Below, one piece after another: positions 1-11,093 of a stretch of DNA of 64,000 bases (positions are counted from its first letter, which is position 1; the number at the start of each line of letters is the position of its first letter). Both the position numbers and the translations under genes were made by a program. The notes beneath the pieces were generated by a model. That model was not told where the DNA came from, did not search any database, and saw only the letters and a list, made by a program, of their open reading frames with translations. The stretch comes from Allacma fusca (lineage: Eukaryota; Arthropoda; Collembola; Symphypleona; Sminthuridae), in the NCBI GenBank assembly GCA_947179485.1, contig OX359245.1, positions 64,281,067 to 64,345,066 on the forward strand. The letters run 5' to 3'.

Positions 1-169
1 AGTATGGATCGGTAGATTTTTCAAACTCGGTCCGATTTTTTCTGGTCAAAAACTTGATATCCGAAACCGGCTCGAACGCAAACGGTACCAAAAAAATTAG
101 ACTCGAACTCGGCTGGAACCCGACTCGAACCCGAAACCTCAAGTTTCCCGTACTCGAACAGAAAAACTA
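1..169 (+). mobile_element. Right end of a truncated hAT-like element (TAGTGTTTCT family)
   Basis: The window opens inside an element rich in CGAACTCGAA-type motifs. Its right terminus, CGAACAGAAAAACTA, ends at 169 and is followed by GTTTGGTC. The same end in the same flank closes the element at 35441..36073. The unoccupied flank is seen near 51944..51970. The left part lies outside the window. No coding capacity is visible. Confidence 0.7.
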
Positions 170-1751
170 GTTTGGTCATAGATGTGCATTTGGAATTTGG
201 AATTTCAAATTTATAAAATAGCACCAACTGGAAACCTTCAATAAGATTCTGAGTAAAATAGCATCTGAATTTGATAGGCACATCCCTCAATTTTAGAGTT
301 AAGGGTCAGAGTATGTAATAAAATTGTTTTGTCTGATATCACAATTAGAACAATGAATGTGAGGGCACGCCCCAGTTCAAATTAAACTAAACTTAAGATT
401 TAAATTCCACAGGATGTCAAACATTCCCTTAAATCAGGGTTTGTAATGCCAACGTCAAACTCAAATTTCTACAAAATTTCAAAATGCTACTTGTAAGACT
501 TATGTTACCTATAACGTTATGATATTTGTGTTCATGGTGTGTCCTACGAGTGGTGCAATTCTACCAAATTGAGCAAGGACAATGGTTTTGTTATCAAAGC
601 ATTGTATTTTAGCCAGCAAATATGTATGTCATTCGATTTAGAAATAACCTTCAACACTATAAACAAACACCTAAAGGGCTCTGTTCTGTAACAACTGAAC
701 GTAAAACAACATGGGTACTTTTGTTTATAATTATTCGGCTGAAGGAGACAAGGAATTTGAAAAAACCCTTTCACAGTTTCAGTTACTATTTATAGCTACA
801 TACTTGAATATTTTCCTTTCTCTAAACATTGTAAATTGAAAGGAACAAAACTTTGTGGAAGGTTTTTAAACTATTTCTTACTCACAGGCAGTCGTCACGA
901 AAACACTTCATCTTATTTACTTCCCATCGTTCTAATCATCATTGTCAGAATTCTGAAGGAATATCTCATGGAGTGGTTGCTTTAGCTGTAACTAACGTAG
1001 TAACCCCAGTTGTAGTCTTCCACCAGGACTAACAGTTTTAATATACTTTCGAAAACTGAAAAAGTCGAATACGTAAGTACAATTTACACACAACTCCTCC
1101 TGGACTCTCCTCTTTGCAAATTATGGGATTAAGGATTCATCGACTGTCAATGTGTTTGCCAGAATAAACAATATTGCTGTGTGTAGATTGTCTTTTACGT
1201 GTTATACGCTGGGATGATTCAATGGAATTTTTCGTCATTTAAGTAATTACTACTTAATTGACTTACACGTGTTTTGTGGAAGCATAATCAAGGGTGTGTA
1301 CACTCACTTGTTTGTCTTTTCGATTGTTTGGCTTAACTACTATACTGCGCTGAATTGATGACTTTATGAACATCAAAACAGCCGAGGTAGGATCAAGTTT
1401 TAGGGGTGGTAAATATATAAAAGAATTATATTTTTGCTACAATCAGTGCAGCTGGTTTATTGCTGAAAAAAATCCTTAATTCAGCTCCGAATGTGTCATT
1501 TTAAAGTATTTTTCGTTATCACAATTAAAACATTCCTCACAGTATGACTCAAGTGTTTCCTATTGGAATGCTTATCCATATCACGTATCTAGATTATTAA
1601 GGTATTTGAATTTTTGAACATCCACTTTCATTTTTTAAAATCTCAGCGAATTGGCCGAAGCAAAAGGTTTTGACGGGAATCAGTGTCTCAAATTTTAAAG
1701 CCACAATATAATTACAGTAATCCAATAAATATACTCTTAGAAGCAAACACA
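170..1751. other. 5-prime flank of zinc-finger unit A, duplicated background
   Basis: This stretch has no convincing gene. From about 500 it matches 15515..16721 (upstream of unit C), and part of it matches 49310..50395 (upstream of K), so it is the upstream flank duplicated with each gene. The small open frame at 544..774 on the - strand is not kept in the other copies. Immediately before the gene is a TTACAG followed by ATCCAAT, repeated before most paralogs. It could be a 3-prime splice site of a 5-prime UTR intron, but this is only inferred. Confidence 0.5.
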
Positions 1752-2762
1752 ATGGGGAAAAAATCTAATACTCAACAGTCCGCTTCTGCAGAAGGCAATC
1801 ATTTAAAAAGACCCGGTCGAAGCCATACACGAAGGAAACCTCTTAAATGCCAACATTGTTCCTACGCTTGTAGATATAACTGTGAATTGAAAACCCATGA
1901 AAGAGTCCATACCGGCGAGAAACCATTTAAATGTCGGCATTGCTCTTTCAAAACAGCTAACAAATATCGTTTAAAATCTCACGAGCAAAATCACACAGAA
2001 GAGAAACCATTTAAGTGTCGACACTGCCCTTTCAAAACAACTTACAAGTCTAATTTGAAAGAACACGAACAATGGCATAGAGGTGAAAAGCTTTATAAAT
2101 GTCCATTCTGCCCTTACGCTGCAGTTCGAAGATCCTATTTGGAAAATCACGAAAGGGTGCATACTGGAGAGAAGCCGTTTAAGTGTCGAACCTGCTCTTA
2201 CAAATCAGCTTATAAAAGTAACTTGAGAATACACGAAGTAATCCATACAGGGGACAAGCCTTTTAAGTGTCAACACTGTCCTTATGCTGCTACTCAAAGC
2301 TCGCATTTAAAAACCCACGAAAGAACACACTCCGGAGTACGGCCGTTCAAATGTCAACGTTGCAATTACGCTACCACGAGCAGGACCCATTTAAAAAGTC
2401 ATCAAAAAATGCATATGCGTGGAAACCTGAGTGAACTTAAACACCCTACAAAGCTAAGCAGCTTTTTTCCCCCTTAAAAACGATTGCAGTCTGGAAGAAA
2501 GTCTCGCAAGTGTAAGATCCCTCTTAAAACAGCGACTTAGGGTGGTATTCAGGTTACTACACTCACACTCAAATCCACACTCAACTCACAAATATTTGAG
2601 TGCGAGTGGCGTTTTGGTATTCAGGTTCAGTTTTCTTAACCTCCACTCAGCGAGTACACTCGCGTTAGTGAGTGACGCGTTAAGTCACCAATTTGGTCCC
2701 TAGATTCTCCACTCGCATGTACTTACATATGTGCTTCAATTTATACTGATTTAAAATAAAAG

Positions 2763-3758
2763 ATGGAGAAACGGATTAATACCAATAAGCGGTTTGAACT
2801 CTTCCAAAAGTTCAAAAATCTGCTTAAACTCAACCGCATACATTTCAAAGATTTATCAAATCCTTTCGAACTTTTTAGTGACAATTCATTTCGGGAGAGA
2901 TTTCGATTTAAGAAAACTGTATTGGTTGAGTTCCTGTTACCGATTGTCAAACCTCAGTTACTATAATCTAAAGGTGGACAGGTTCCAGTTATTTTTCAGA
3001 TACTTGTCGCGTTAAGAGTTTTGGCCACTGGGTCATTCCAATCAATAATTTATTGCATTTCTCAGCCATCCGTTCACCGAAACATAATCAAAGTATGTAC
3101 AATTTTGGCTTCGTTGCAGTCTCGATTCATTAAATTTTCAAACTAAAGCAACGTTCAATCAGTGAGATTTTGTTAGTTTTATGGAACTTTTATGGAACTT
3201 TCGGGGTCATTAAAAAAATTCCTAAACATACACACATTATACACAACATTTATCTAAATAGTTTCTTCTAATATTTAGTGTTTTTGGTAGTTAATACTTT
3301 TATGTAGGTATTTAAAAGATTTGTCAAATCTTCTGGAACTTTTCAGTAACAATTCATTTCGGGAGAGATTTCGATTTAAGAATACGTTTGTTTCTGCGTT
3401 CCTGTTACCGATTGTCACCACTCAGTTACAGCTACTATCATCTAAAGGTGGACATGTTCCAATTATTTTTCATATAGATATTGCTGGATAGATTTTGTTC
3501 CAGATATTTTGCATTAAGATTGTTGGCCACTGGGTCATTCCAATCAGTAATTGCGGACACAGTTTTCATTTCTCAACCATCCGTTCCCCGAATCATATTC
3601 GAAATATTTACAACTGTGGGTTGAAGGGTTGGAGGTTGGAGTTGACTTCTATTGGCAATTGTTTCCATACCTTTTCTTTGGCATCGTTGAAAACTATTGG
3701 TTTTTTTGTTTTCAATAACGTTTTCATGGGATTTCACAAAGGAAATTAAAAATCCTCG
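2763..3758 (+). pseudogene. Harbinger transposase N-terminal fragments, first pair
   Basis: Two diverged copies of the same segment lie in tandem (about 2763..3144 and 3300..3750). The frames read NPFELFSDNSFRERFRFKK, then an L-P-I-V-K-P-Q-L stretch, then an ATGSFQS-like and SQPSVHR-like segment. These are recognisable from the region preceding the DDE domain in Harbinger transposases. The frames are interrupted by stops. No nuclease domain follows. Confidence 0.7.
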
Positions 3759-4132
3759 TTCGGATGTACCTAAAGGAGGAAACTAGCTTGTCCAGAATTT
3801 GATGTTTTTGGGGAGAATTATTGTAGGTAATTTGTGTCATTTGTGTGTGAAAATTAAAATAATAAACTGTGTTCTTAGAATGAAATTCGTTTATTTAAAT
3901 GAATTTGTCATTAATGGCTGTAACTATTTATACATAATTACTTCGTATGTTTCCCAACTGTAAGGGGTCACTCATGTTAGTGCTGGTTTTATTTTTGAGT
4001 GGTGGAAACTTGTATTCCATTGCCACTAGTACTCACACTCATTGTGTGACTCATACTCAAGCTAGTTCTAGTGTTAGTGTGAGTATTTAAATGTAACTTG
4101 AATACCACCGTTAGACTGATTTAAAATAAAAG

Positions 4133-5096
4133 TTGGAGAAACGGATTATAACCAATAAGCGGTTTGAACTCTTCCAAAAGTTCAAAAATCTGCTTAAACT
4201 GAACCGCATGCATTTAAAAGATTTATCAAATCCTTTCGAACTTTTTAGTGACAATTCATTTCGGGAGGGATTTCGATTTAAGAAAACTGTATTGGTTGAG
4301 TTCCTGTTACCGATTTTCAAACCTCAGTTACTATCATCTAAAGGTGGACAGGTTCCAGTTATTTTTCAGATACTTGTCGCGTTAAGATTTTTGGCCACTG
4401 GGTCATCCCAATCAGTAATTTATTGCATTTCTCAGCCATCCATTCACCGAATAATAATCAAAGTATATACAATTTTGGCTTCGTTGCAGTCTCGATTCAT
4501 TAAATTTCCAAACTAAAACAACGTTCAATCAGTGAGATTTTTTTTAGTTTTATGGAAGTTTTATGGTATCGCAAACTTTCGGGGACATTTACAAATTTCC
4601 AAACATACATAATTACATTATACACAACATTTATCTAAATACAGTTTCTTCTAGTATTTAGTTTTTTTGGTAGTTAATACTTTTATGTATGTCTTTAAAA
4701 GATTTGTCAAATCCTTTGGAACTTTTCAGTAACAATTCATTTCGGGGGAGATTTCGATTTAAGAATACTTTTGTTTCTGCGTTCCTGTTACCGATTTTTA
4801 CAACTCAGTTACTATATTCTAAACGTGGACATGTTCCAATTATTTTTCAGATATTTCACATTAAGATTGTTGGCCACTGGGTCATTCCAATCAGTAATTG
4901 CGGACACAGTTTTCGTTTCTCAACCATCCGTTCCCCGAATCATATTCGAAATATTTACAATTGTGGGTTGAAGGGTTGCAGGTTGGAGTTGACTTCTATT
5001 GGCAATTTTTTCCATACCTTTTCTTTGGCATCGTTGAAAACTATTGGTTTCTTTGTTTTCAATAACGATTTCATGGGATTTCACAAAGGAAATTAA
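4133..5096 (+). pseudogene. Harbinger transposase N-terminal fragments, second pair
   Basis: This repeats the 2763..3758 block with a few per cent divergence. The first half (4133..4516, 127 codons) is open and reads LRFLATGSSQSVIYCISQPS; the second half (about 4689..5096) has the same motif split between frames. The four fragments show two rounds of duplication, one inside the unit and one of the whole unit. No catalytic part is present. Confidence 0.7.
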
Positions 5097-5883
5097 AAAT
5101 CCTCGTTCGGATTTACCTAAAGGAGGAAACTAGCTTGTCCAGAATTTGATGTTTTCGGGGAGAATTATTGTAGGTAGTTTGTCATTTTGTGTGTGAAAAT
5201 TAAAATAATAAATTGTGTTCTTCTTAGAATGAAATTCGTTTGTTTAAATGAATTTTTCTTTAATACCGGTACTAACTAATACTAATACTATAATACTATA
5301 CTAATACTACTTATAATTACATAATTACTTCTCATGTCTCCCAACTGTAAGGGGTCACTCACGTGAGTGCTGGTTTTATTTTTGAGTGGTGGAAACTTGT
5401 ATTCCATTGCCACTAGTACTCACACTCATTGTCTGACTCACACTCAAGCTAGTTCTAGTGTTACTGTGAGTATTTAAATGTAACTTGAATACCACCGTTA
5501 TTTACAAGAATCAATTGAAGGTGAGGAAGAATCGTATTGTCAGGATACTCAACTCGGTTCGTCAGATGACAAGGAAATTAACGAATCCTCGAGTCAAGCA
5601 AGCTTTGAACTTTTTATTTGTAAGAATTGCAATTACGCTTTATTTTCGGAGAAAGAGCTCTGCATGCACTACTCATTTTTCCACAAATTACCTGTTGTAA
5701 GTCTGAATACTGAAAGAACGGATTGCACAATACAGCAATAACTCCATGGAATTAAGTGGTGGTTACATATCATTGGACCTAGTGTTTCTGTACGAGTTCG
5801 GGAAATTTGAGGTTTCGGGTTCAAGTCGAGTTCGAGTCTAATTTTTTTGGTAACGTTTACTTTCGAACCGGTTTCGGATAGAG

Positions 5884-6790
5884 ATATTGTTCAATGTTCA
5901 TCTAAGTACTATAGCTCCTCACGAGTACGAGTGGATACTCGAGTTTCGAGTTCGAGTACGAGTACGGGTCGAGTACGGTATCAACTTAAATTGGTACTTG
6001 TACTCGTCGGCCGAGTATCCGCTTTCGTACTCGAACTTAAGTATATTTCTAACGAGTATCAGAGCGAGTACGAGTACGTTCAAAGTACTTGAACCAAAGC
6101 ACGAGTACGAGTTCGGGACATAAATGCAAAAGTACTTGAACCCGTACTTGGATTTACATTTGATACTCGAGTAATTTCCTCCAGCACAAAGTCCACATCC
6201 ATATTTCCTTGATTACAAAAAATGTTTTTGTTATTCCGAAGTAAAAACGGAAAAGCGGTTAAATTCAAAATTACTCCGAATAGCATGAAACGTTACACCT
6301 ACAGCGTAAGTTATTGCTACAGCTCCGAATTGAGTACTACTGTAGTTACTAATTGTAAGTATTTACCTATCGCCGTAAAATATAATGGAACAGGAGAGGG
6401 GCAGAATTAGTGGAGGTTAGGTGAGATTGACCTGACTGAGGAGAATCCAGTCGATATGACTGGCAGAATCAAATCTTGATCTATTGTTCATCGGCATTTT
6501 AATCTCGTTGGAGAACATTTTCATTGCAAATACTTCGTAAGTTGCAGTTACAAATTCTTGTTAGTTGAATCTACTATTTGTTTTCTATGTCAATATCTGT
6601 TTAACAAAAAATAACATCTAAAAACATTTTTTTCGGTGTACTTGATACTCGAGTACGGTTCGAGTACGAGTTCAAGTACGGGTCGGTCGGTATAAACGTT
6701 TTATACTCGTAAGTACGGTCCAAGTTCGGTAAAAAATTTAGAAATATAATACCGTCCTCCGAGTACAGGATATTTTACTAGCGGGAATTT
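5884..6790. repeat. CGAGTAC motif arrays, nested element of unresolved ends
   Basis: Degenerate CGAGTAC/GTACTCG motifs in both orientations fill about 5918..6175 and 6630..6775. The sequence between is motif-free. The layout is the same two-array design as the resolved hAT elements, but I could not find matching termini or a target duplication. Open frames here are by-products of the motif. Confidence 0.5.
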
Positions 6791-6810
6791 GACCCGACAA
6801 TTCGAGTACT

Positions 6811-8612
6811 ATTCTATTCAAGTCTAGACTTGAATAGACTAGGAAGCAAAATGGACGTAAAAGAATAGACTTGACTTGACTACGAATGGTGTTACATTTA
6901 TGGGACTTGACTAGAATAGACTAGGGCAACTGACGAAAACACAGGACTTGACTAGACTTGACTTGCATGACTCCGTGGTAAAGCTAGTCAAGTCATAATT
7001 ACTTGAGGCTCTCTCATGTAGCTGAAAATCATAGCAAGAAAGCCAGAAAGCAATTCCAGTACGGTTTACTTTGCTTAAGTAAATATATGGTTTTCGTTTC
7101 TACAGATTAAAACATGAAATTGTCCACTAAGCCACGTAGAAATGTTTAGGAAAATCTAGTTTTTAGTTACAATTTCTTCGTTAACAAGGAAATTGATCAT
7201 AATGAAAGCTACGATACATTTCCCACATTTCATTTTTGCGGAAAAAAATGTCTATTAATACTCTTCAAATTGCCACTGAAATTAAAAATAAGATTAATTA
7301 GGATACACTTTCCTTCCTGGTGGAGGTCCTCGAACATATACCTGATGTGATTATGGTAGTTCACACTACACAAACTCCATTTTCTTATACCTGGAAAAAT
7401 ACCTGATACATTATATTGTACCAGGCACTTGTTGAATCTCGAATACAGTTCTAATGTAGGAAAATGTATAACACTACCACGTATATAATCGTAAGAGAAA
7501 TAACGTAAGTTCCACCAATAGTATTTTCACCCCATCGAGAACGCATTGGGTATAATTGGGAGAAAAATTAGTTCTGCCAAAGAGGAATCTGATACCACCT
7601 CGCTTACGTATTCAAGTATTAAATTTAACCACAGATCGATTCCACAAATTCTGATTCATCCCCAACATTTTAGTGTCTGTTTACTAATTAAAAACATCAT
7701 GTCAGCTGGTATTAATACTATTTAAATTAATGACTTCTTTAAAACACTCGGTGTAGCTTACGGGATTGCTCATTGGCAGAACAAATTTTTCTTCAATTAA
7801 TACCAAGTTTGTGGAATCAAAACATGTGATTTCTTGTCGTCAGCACCAGTTTTAGAAAAATTAATGCCACTAATGTTGGTGGTACATCCGAAATACACTC
7901 GATACAATTTACATATGTGTTTTGTCATTGTTATCTCTAGTTTGTTTTCCACTAATACCAACTACATACCTGATATTTCTTCCTTTTGCCCAAACCCCGC
8001 CACCAACCAAAGAATCGATCTTTCTAACGTGCCCTTTCTTTAGCAATGTCATTTTGAGGTTCAGTAACTGCCTGGTGCAATGTTTTTATACCCTCATACA
8101 AACTACAACAAATTCTACTAAGTGTACCGGGTACTTCCCGTAGTACGTCCCAGTGGAAATATCATATACCCGACAATATCCCCATCTTTAATCCCTATAT
8201 ACCAGATAGGAAAGTTTAACCACTACTTTATAAACTGACAACATTATTCTTGTATTGATGTTGTAAAATACACGAGTTAATTCTCATTTGTACGTCGTTT
8301 TATGCAAACTAACATGTGCTAGTTTTTTATGGATGTATTCGCTACAAATCTGAAAATTTCCGACTCAGCGAAACTCAAGTTTTTGAAAATAACATTTTTC
8401 ATATGTTGCTGATCAAGAGGAAGGGATTTTTGCAAAAAAAATATAATGTGACTAGGGGAATAGACTAGACTTGACTAGGGAACCATCTGTAGAATCAAGA
8501 CTAGGACTAGACTTGACTATTGCTACTTAAACATTCAGCTGACTTGACTAGACTTGACTAGTTGCGGTTCTAAACATAAAAGAGTAGACTAGACTTGACT
8601 AGGTAGCCTGGC
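6811..8612. repeat. CTAGACTTGA motif arrays around a unique centre, probable nested element
   Basis: ACTTGACTAG and CTAGACTTGA motifs occupy 6811..7010 and 8445..8612. The central 1.4 kb (7010..8445) has no recognisable gene. The arms are arranged like inverted arrays, suggesting a non-autonomous DNA transposon inserted into the older element. Termini and target duplication are not resolved. Confidence 0.5.
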
Positions 8613-9064
8613 GGGCAGCAGTGGGAGCTATACTAAGTACCCTAATGTGGCAAGGATGACGCGGGAAATTTTGGGAATTCCTGGCAATGGGGTTCCTATC
8701 TTGCGTGCTTGTTCGTTTGGCTCCGACATTTTAAAACCGAAATGTGTGCTAGTCAAGAAGATACAATATGGACGTTACTGCTTTTAATACCGCAGTTGAA
8801 GTCCCGGCATTAAATATCAGCCCAGGGATTGCTATATTATTTTATTATCACACAAAAAAATTACATATATTTTTTGTCTGGTTTCGGTGCGAGTTCGAGT
8901 CGGTTTCGGGTGTATCATTTTTTAAACGTCTCGGTTTCGAGTACAAAAAAATTTCCCGACTCGAATGTCCCGAGTTCGAGTTCAGGGCAAAAAGTTGAAT
9001 TTACACCGGGTTTTTGTTTCGAGTCGAGTCGAGCTCAATTATTTGCTACCGATAGAAACACTAA

Positions 9065-9086
9065 TTGGACCGTGTTGATGGTCCGG
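9065..9086 (+). promoter_or_regulatory. 3-prime UTR stem-loop of unit A
   Basis: TTGGACC and GGTCCGG can pair around the loop GTGTTGAT. The hAT element at 5780..9063 inserted at this arm, so its target duplication carries a second copy of the 5-prime arm. Confidence 0.5.
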
Positions 9087-9784
9087 TTTTATGTGGTGAA
9101 CTCCAGCTTTAGTAGTGCTATTACTGAACAATGTGCTTGTGAATGCGTACAAGCGTTTGCGTATGAGCGTTTAAATGGTTCTGCTGGGTCTCGCATGTGT
9201 GTCAACTCTTTCTTCGAAATTTTTAATCTACACTTTGCCATCATGTTGATACGTGGGATGAATCCACAGAGTGTTTGGTCATTAACACGTTTAACACAGA
9301 CTTACTCGTGTTTTATGGAATTATAACGAGGGATTGTGTCTTGTGTCCACTTACTTGGTGTTCTTCTTGATTGTTTGGCTTAACTATGTACTACCAATGC
9401 TGAAATGACGATTTTATGAATATTAAAACAGCTGAGGAAGGGTCAAGTTTCAGTGGTGGTAAATACATAATTAAAAGAATTTTATTTTTGCAATAATCCT
9501 TGCATCTGGTTTATTGCTGAAACAAAAATGCGTATTTCAGTATTTTAAAGCAAATTTTGGTTTTTTACGTTCCTCGCAGTGTGACTCAAGTGTTTTATTT
9601 TTAAACGTTTATCATGTTTCCAGATTAAGCATTAAGGTATTAAATTTTTTGAACATCTATACTTAATATTCAAAGATCTCAACAAACATTTCATAGCAAA
9701 AACATTTGACGTAATCAGTACCTCAAATTTTAAAACCATTCTACTTACAGTTATCGAATCAAAATTAGCTAAACAACCAACACA
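9087..9784. other. Rest of the 3-prime UTR of A and 5-prime flank of unit B
   Basis: The first part matches the 3-prime UTR of the other units (GTGCTATTACTGAA, GGTTCTGCTGGGTCTCGCA). From about 9300 the sequence matches the promoter-side flank of the next copy. There is no AATAAA between them, so the UTR appears cut short by recombination. No gene is seen. Confidence 0.5.
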
Positions 9785-10918
9785 ATGCTGTACAGAAGGG
9801 AAACCTCACAAATGCCAACATTGCTCCTTCGCTTCTAAATATTACTGTGTTTTGAAAATCCACGAAAGAGTCCACACCGGCGAGGAACCATTTAAATTTC
9901 GACATTGTTCTTTCAAAACAGCTTATAAATGTCATTTAAAACCACACGAGCAAAACCACACAGGAGAAAAACCATCTAAGTGTCGGCATTGCCCTTTCAA
10001 AACAGCTCATAAGTTTAGTTTGAAAGGACACGAACAATGGCATAGAGGTGAGAGGCCTCATAAATGTTCACTCTGCCCTTTCGCGGCAGTTTGAAGATCC
10101 AATTTGGAAACTCACGAAAGTGTGCACACTGGAGAGGGGCCGTTTAAGTGCCCATCCTGCTCTTTCAAATCGGCTCATAAATCTAGCTTGAAAATGCACG
10201 AACGAGTCCATACAGAGGAGAGGCCTTTTAAATGACAACACTGCCCTTATGTTGCTAGTCAAAGCTCCAATCTAATAACACACGAAACAAAACACTCCGG
10301 AGAAGGACCGTTAAAATGTCAACGTTGCAACTACGCTACCACGCACAGGTCCCATTTAAAAATCCATGAAAAAATTCATACACGAGGCAACCTGAGCAAA
10401 CTCGAACGGCCTGATAAGCTACGAAGCTCCTTGACCCCTGTAATACGATTGCGAGCTGAAAGGAAGTCTCTCAAGTGTAAGATCACTCCTAAAAAAGCGA
10501 CTTATTTACAAGACTCAGTTGAAGGTGAGGAAGAATCTTATTGTGAGGATACTCAACTCGACTCGTCGAAACCTGAGCAAACTCGAACTGCCTGATAAGC
10601 TACGGAACTCCTTGACCCCTCGAAAACGATTACAATTACAGAAGAAAGTATCTCAAGTGTAAGATCCCTCTTAAAACACCGACTTGTTTAAAAGATGCTG
10701 AGGAAGAATCTTATTGTCAGGATACTCAACTCGGTTCGTCGGATGACCTGGAAATTAATGAATCCTCGAGTCAAGCACGCTTTGAACTAATTATTTGTAA
10801 GAAGTGCAATTACGCTTTATTTTCGGAGAAAGAGATCTGCATGCACTACTTATTTTGTCACAAATTACCTGTAGTCAGTCTGAATACTGAAAGAACGGAT
10901 TGCACAATACAACAATAA
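9785..10918 (+). pseudogene. C2H2 zinc-finger gene, unit B, heavily broken
   Basis: The ATG at 9785 survives, but a deletion joins it out of frame to the first finger, removing most of the leader. The finger frame starts near 9796. The second finger has lost a cysteine (FKFRHC), a TGA stands at 10092, and another TGA falls in a later finger (after GGCCTTTTAAA near 10231). The tail is duplicated in tandem (10386..10742). The final finger (CKKCNYALFSEKEICMHYLFCH) is intact and stops at 10918. This copy cannot make the full protein. Confidence 0.85.
10386..10742 (+). repeat. Tandem duplication of the linker-to-acidic segment inside unit B
   Basis: The segment starting AACCTGAGCAAACTCGAAC and running to ACTCAACTCGACTCGTCG recurs immediately, beginning near 10569, with several substitutions between copies. 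No other unit has this duplication. The two copies differ enough that the second half may derive from a different paralog. Confidence 0.7.
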
Positions 10919-10949
10919 CTCAATGGAATTAAGTGTATGTGTTGTATCA

Positions 10950-10971
10950 TTGGACCGTGATGATGGTCCGG
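10950..10971 (+). promoter_or_regulatory. 3-prime UTR stem-loop of unit B
   Basis: TTGGACC, loop GTGATGAT, GGTCCGG. The stem has five Watson-Crick and two G-U pairs as RNA, 31 bases after the stop. Confidence 0.5.
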
Positions 10972-11093
10972 TTTTATGTGGTGATTTCTGGTACATTTGA
11001 GTATTTATGTATATGGTACTGCTGGGTCTCGCAAGTGTGTAAACCCGTTCAACGAAATTTTGAATCTATACTGTGAGATTTTTAGTTAGTGAT

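Larger units (their letters stand above)
2540..5497 (+). mobile_element. PIF/Harbinger-type element, non-autonomous
   Basis: The ends are inverted repeats, GGGTGGTATTCAGGTTAC on the left and its partner GTAACTTGAATACCACCG on the right, flanked by TTA at 2537..2539 and 5498..5500. The three-base TTA duplication is the PIF/Harbinger signature. The empty site CCGACTTATTTACAAG is intact in unit C near 17490. ACTCACACTC/GTGAGTGTGAGT motifs crowd both ends. Another terminal-like sequence (AATACCACCG) occurs at 4101..4110, so the element consists of one full unit followed by a second that lacks the left end. It carries only transposase N-terminal fragments and no DDE region, so it would need a helper. 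Confidence 0.85.
1752..5741 (+). pseudogene. C2H2 zinc-finger gene, unit A, broken by a stop and a Harbinger insertion
   Basis: The start at 1752 (CACAATGGGG context, MGKKSNTQQS leader) is chosen because paralogs begin the same way; an upstream in-frame ATG at 1683 extends the frame without family support. Seven C2H2 fingers with TGEKPFKC-type linkers follow, all with intact zinc ligands. The frame ends early at 2477, where paralogs read on through SSLxPxKRLQSG, because local base changes create a run of T and C followed by TAA. A 2958-bp Harbinger element then sits in the tail at 2540..5497. The last part of the gene (acidic stretch and final finger, CKNCNYALFSEKELCMHYSFFH) resumes at 5498 and stops at 5741. 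A protein with the seven fingers alone could still be made. It would be a nuclear DNA-binding protein by family; its targets are unknown. Confidence 0.85.
5780..9063 (-). mobile_element. hAT-like element in the 3-prime UTR of unit A, enlarged by nested repeats
   Basis: The left end TAGTGTTTCTGTACGAGTTC at 5780 and right end CGATAGAAACACTA at 9063 are inverted repeats, flanked by ATTGGACC at 5772..5779 and 9064..9071 (8-bp duplication). Compared with the copy at 35441..36073 it is inserted in the opposite orientation. Its backbone is visible at about 5780..5880, around 6787 and 8610..9063. Two foreign motif-rich blocks lie between. It splits the 3-prime UTR stem-loop of unit A from its stop codon side. 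Confidence 0.8.

Noticed and set aside
544-774. A 76-residue - strand gene
   Set aside because: The sister copy at 15500..15748 has a different frame and length and the copy near 49320 breaks it; it lies in a duplicated flank.
1683-1751. Upstream ATG of unit A as the true start
   Set aside because: Paralogs K and L begin at the position equivalent to 1752, and the extra 23 codons match their non-coding flank.
6811-8612. CRISPR-like or satellite array of ACTTGACTAG repeats
   Set aside because: There are no regular spacers, both orientations are mixed, the context is eukaryotic, and the two arrays flank a unique centre.
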